Below are positions 63,650 through 64,000 of a stretch of DNA of 64,000 nt, in pieces. The first letter of the stretch is position 1; every line of letters begins with the position of its first letter. Origin of the DNA: Alphaproteobacteria bacterium (GTDB lineage: Bacteria > Pseudomonadota > Alphaproteobacteria > Micropepsales > Micropepsaceae). The notes beneath the pieces are model-generated. The model did not search any database. It saw only the letters and a program-made list of their open reading frames with translations, and was not told the DNA's origin. The translations under genes and the position numbers were made by a program. Location: the NCBI GenBank assembly GCA_017308375.1, contig JAFKEW010000015.1, forward strand, positions 1 to 64,000, read 5' to 3'.

Positions 63650-64000
63650 ATGGATTTCGAAGATACCAAGGAAGAAGCGGCGTTCCGCGCCGAAGTGCGC
63701 AAATGGCTGGACGCCAATGCCAAAAATGCTGGCGGTGGCGGTGACGATGCGCTGGCCGAACGCGCCGACAAGGAATTTCTGAAACGCGCCAAGGCGTGGC
63801 AGGCCAGAAAGGCGGATGCCGGTTATGCCCGCATCACCTGGCCGAAAGAGGTGGGCGGTTATGGCGGCACACCCATTCAGCAGGTGATCTTCAGTCAGGA
63901 AGAAGGCCGCTTCGATGCCGCCAATCTGGGCAGCCCGTTCGCCATCGGTCTTGGCATGTGCATTCCAACCCTGATGGCCTATGGCGCGAAAGATGCGGTG
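63650..64000 (+). CDS. Second acyl-CoA dehydrogenase, N-terminal part (cut by window edge)
   Basis: The ATG at 63650 (MDFEDTKEEAAFRAEVRKWL) opens a frame of 117 codons that runs off the window without a stop. ITWPKEVGGYGGTPIQQVIFSQEE is the typical N-terminal domain of the larger type of acyl-CoA dehydrogenase. It starts 35 bases after the previous dehydrogenase and is clearly in the same operon. Confidence 0.9.
   Translation, partial: MDFEDTKEEAAFRAEVRKWLDANAKNAGGGGDDALAERADKEFLKRAKAWQARKADAGYARITWPKEVGGYGGTPIQQVIFSQEEGRFDAANLGSPFAIGLGMCIPTLMAYGAKDAV

Overview
The window is chromosomal DNA of an alphaproteobacterium. It is GC-rich and densely coded, with many 1-4 base start/stop overlaps. 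Several gene orders are alphaproteobacterial: tkt-gap; coiled-coil gene-zapA-6S RNA-5-FTHF cyclo-ligase; yebC-ruvC-ruvA-ruvB-ybgC-tolQRAB-pal-cpoB-tilS-ftsH-folP-glmM. A class I lysyl-tRNA synthetase, a long-form dCTP deaminase and intergenic palindromes also fit. I cannot place it below class. There is no rRNA, CRISPR array, integrase or transposase.

Layout. 1-5.4 kb: transketolase with an internal deletion (and the first codons of a probable gap), zapA locus, 6S RNA, fau, a membrane methyltransferase, ymdB. 5.5-10 kb: accessory metabolism and stress genes (DhlA-like haloalkane dehalogenase, VOC protein, ahpD, ahpC, POT transporter). 10.1-29.9 kb: the conserved envelope/repair/housekeeping block from yebC to thiD, interrupted by a Kef-type antiporter, an aldo/keto reductase and an AT-richer Fic gene between ftsH and folP. 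30-36 kb: a repeat element, a nitronate monooxygenase, VapBC, purA, a 1.5 kb gene-poor stretch (palindromic repeats, a candidate structured RNA with a strong terminator, a tandem duplication next to tRNA-Gly) and dcd. 36-47 kb: DinG-like helicase, a histidine kinase with degenerate C-terminal domains, class I LysRS (also broken by a deletion), an S24 regulator divergent from pyrD, two thioesterases and a TetR-quinone reductase pair. 47-58.7 kb: leuB and leuD, a Kir-type channel with an unusual filter, a small-gene cluster (CnoX, Lon-N, Trm112, DUF971), speE and speD with structured leaders, a glutamine-synthetase-like enzyme and a second histidine kinase. 58.8-64 kb: pepN, a hypothetical protein and two acyl-CoA dehydrogenases.

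How parts work together. RuvABC resolves Holliday junctions. YbgC-TolQRAB-Pal-CpoB is the full trans-envelope Tol-Pal machine. FolP, GlmM and ThiD serve folate, cell-wall and thiamine precursor synthesis. SpeD and SpeE supply and use decarboxylated SAM for spermidine, and the nearby glutamine-synthetase-like enzyme may act on polyamines or other amines.

Most notable points: (1) the chromosomal FolP carries several sequence blocks of the mobile sulfonamide-resistance Sul enzymes; (2) the Fic gene has a five-copy half-site array upstream; (3) tkt and lysK each lack about 50 bases of conserved coding sequence, while the glutamine-synthetase-like gene has a perfect 48-base tandem duplication; (4) an orphan structured RNA candidate lies at 33.75-33.98 kb; (5) the Kir channel has SLNYN where the filter normally reads TVGYG; (6) a 152-base duplication carries the 3' end of tRNA-Gly.
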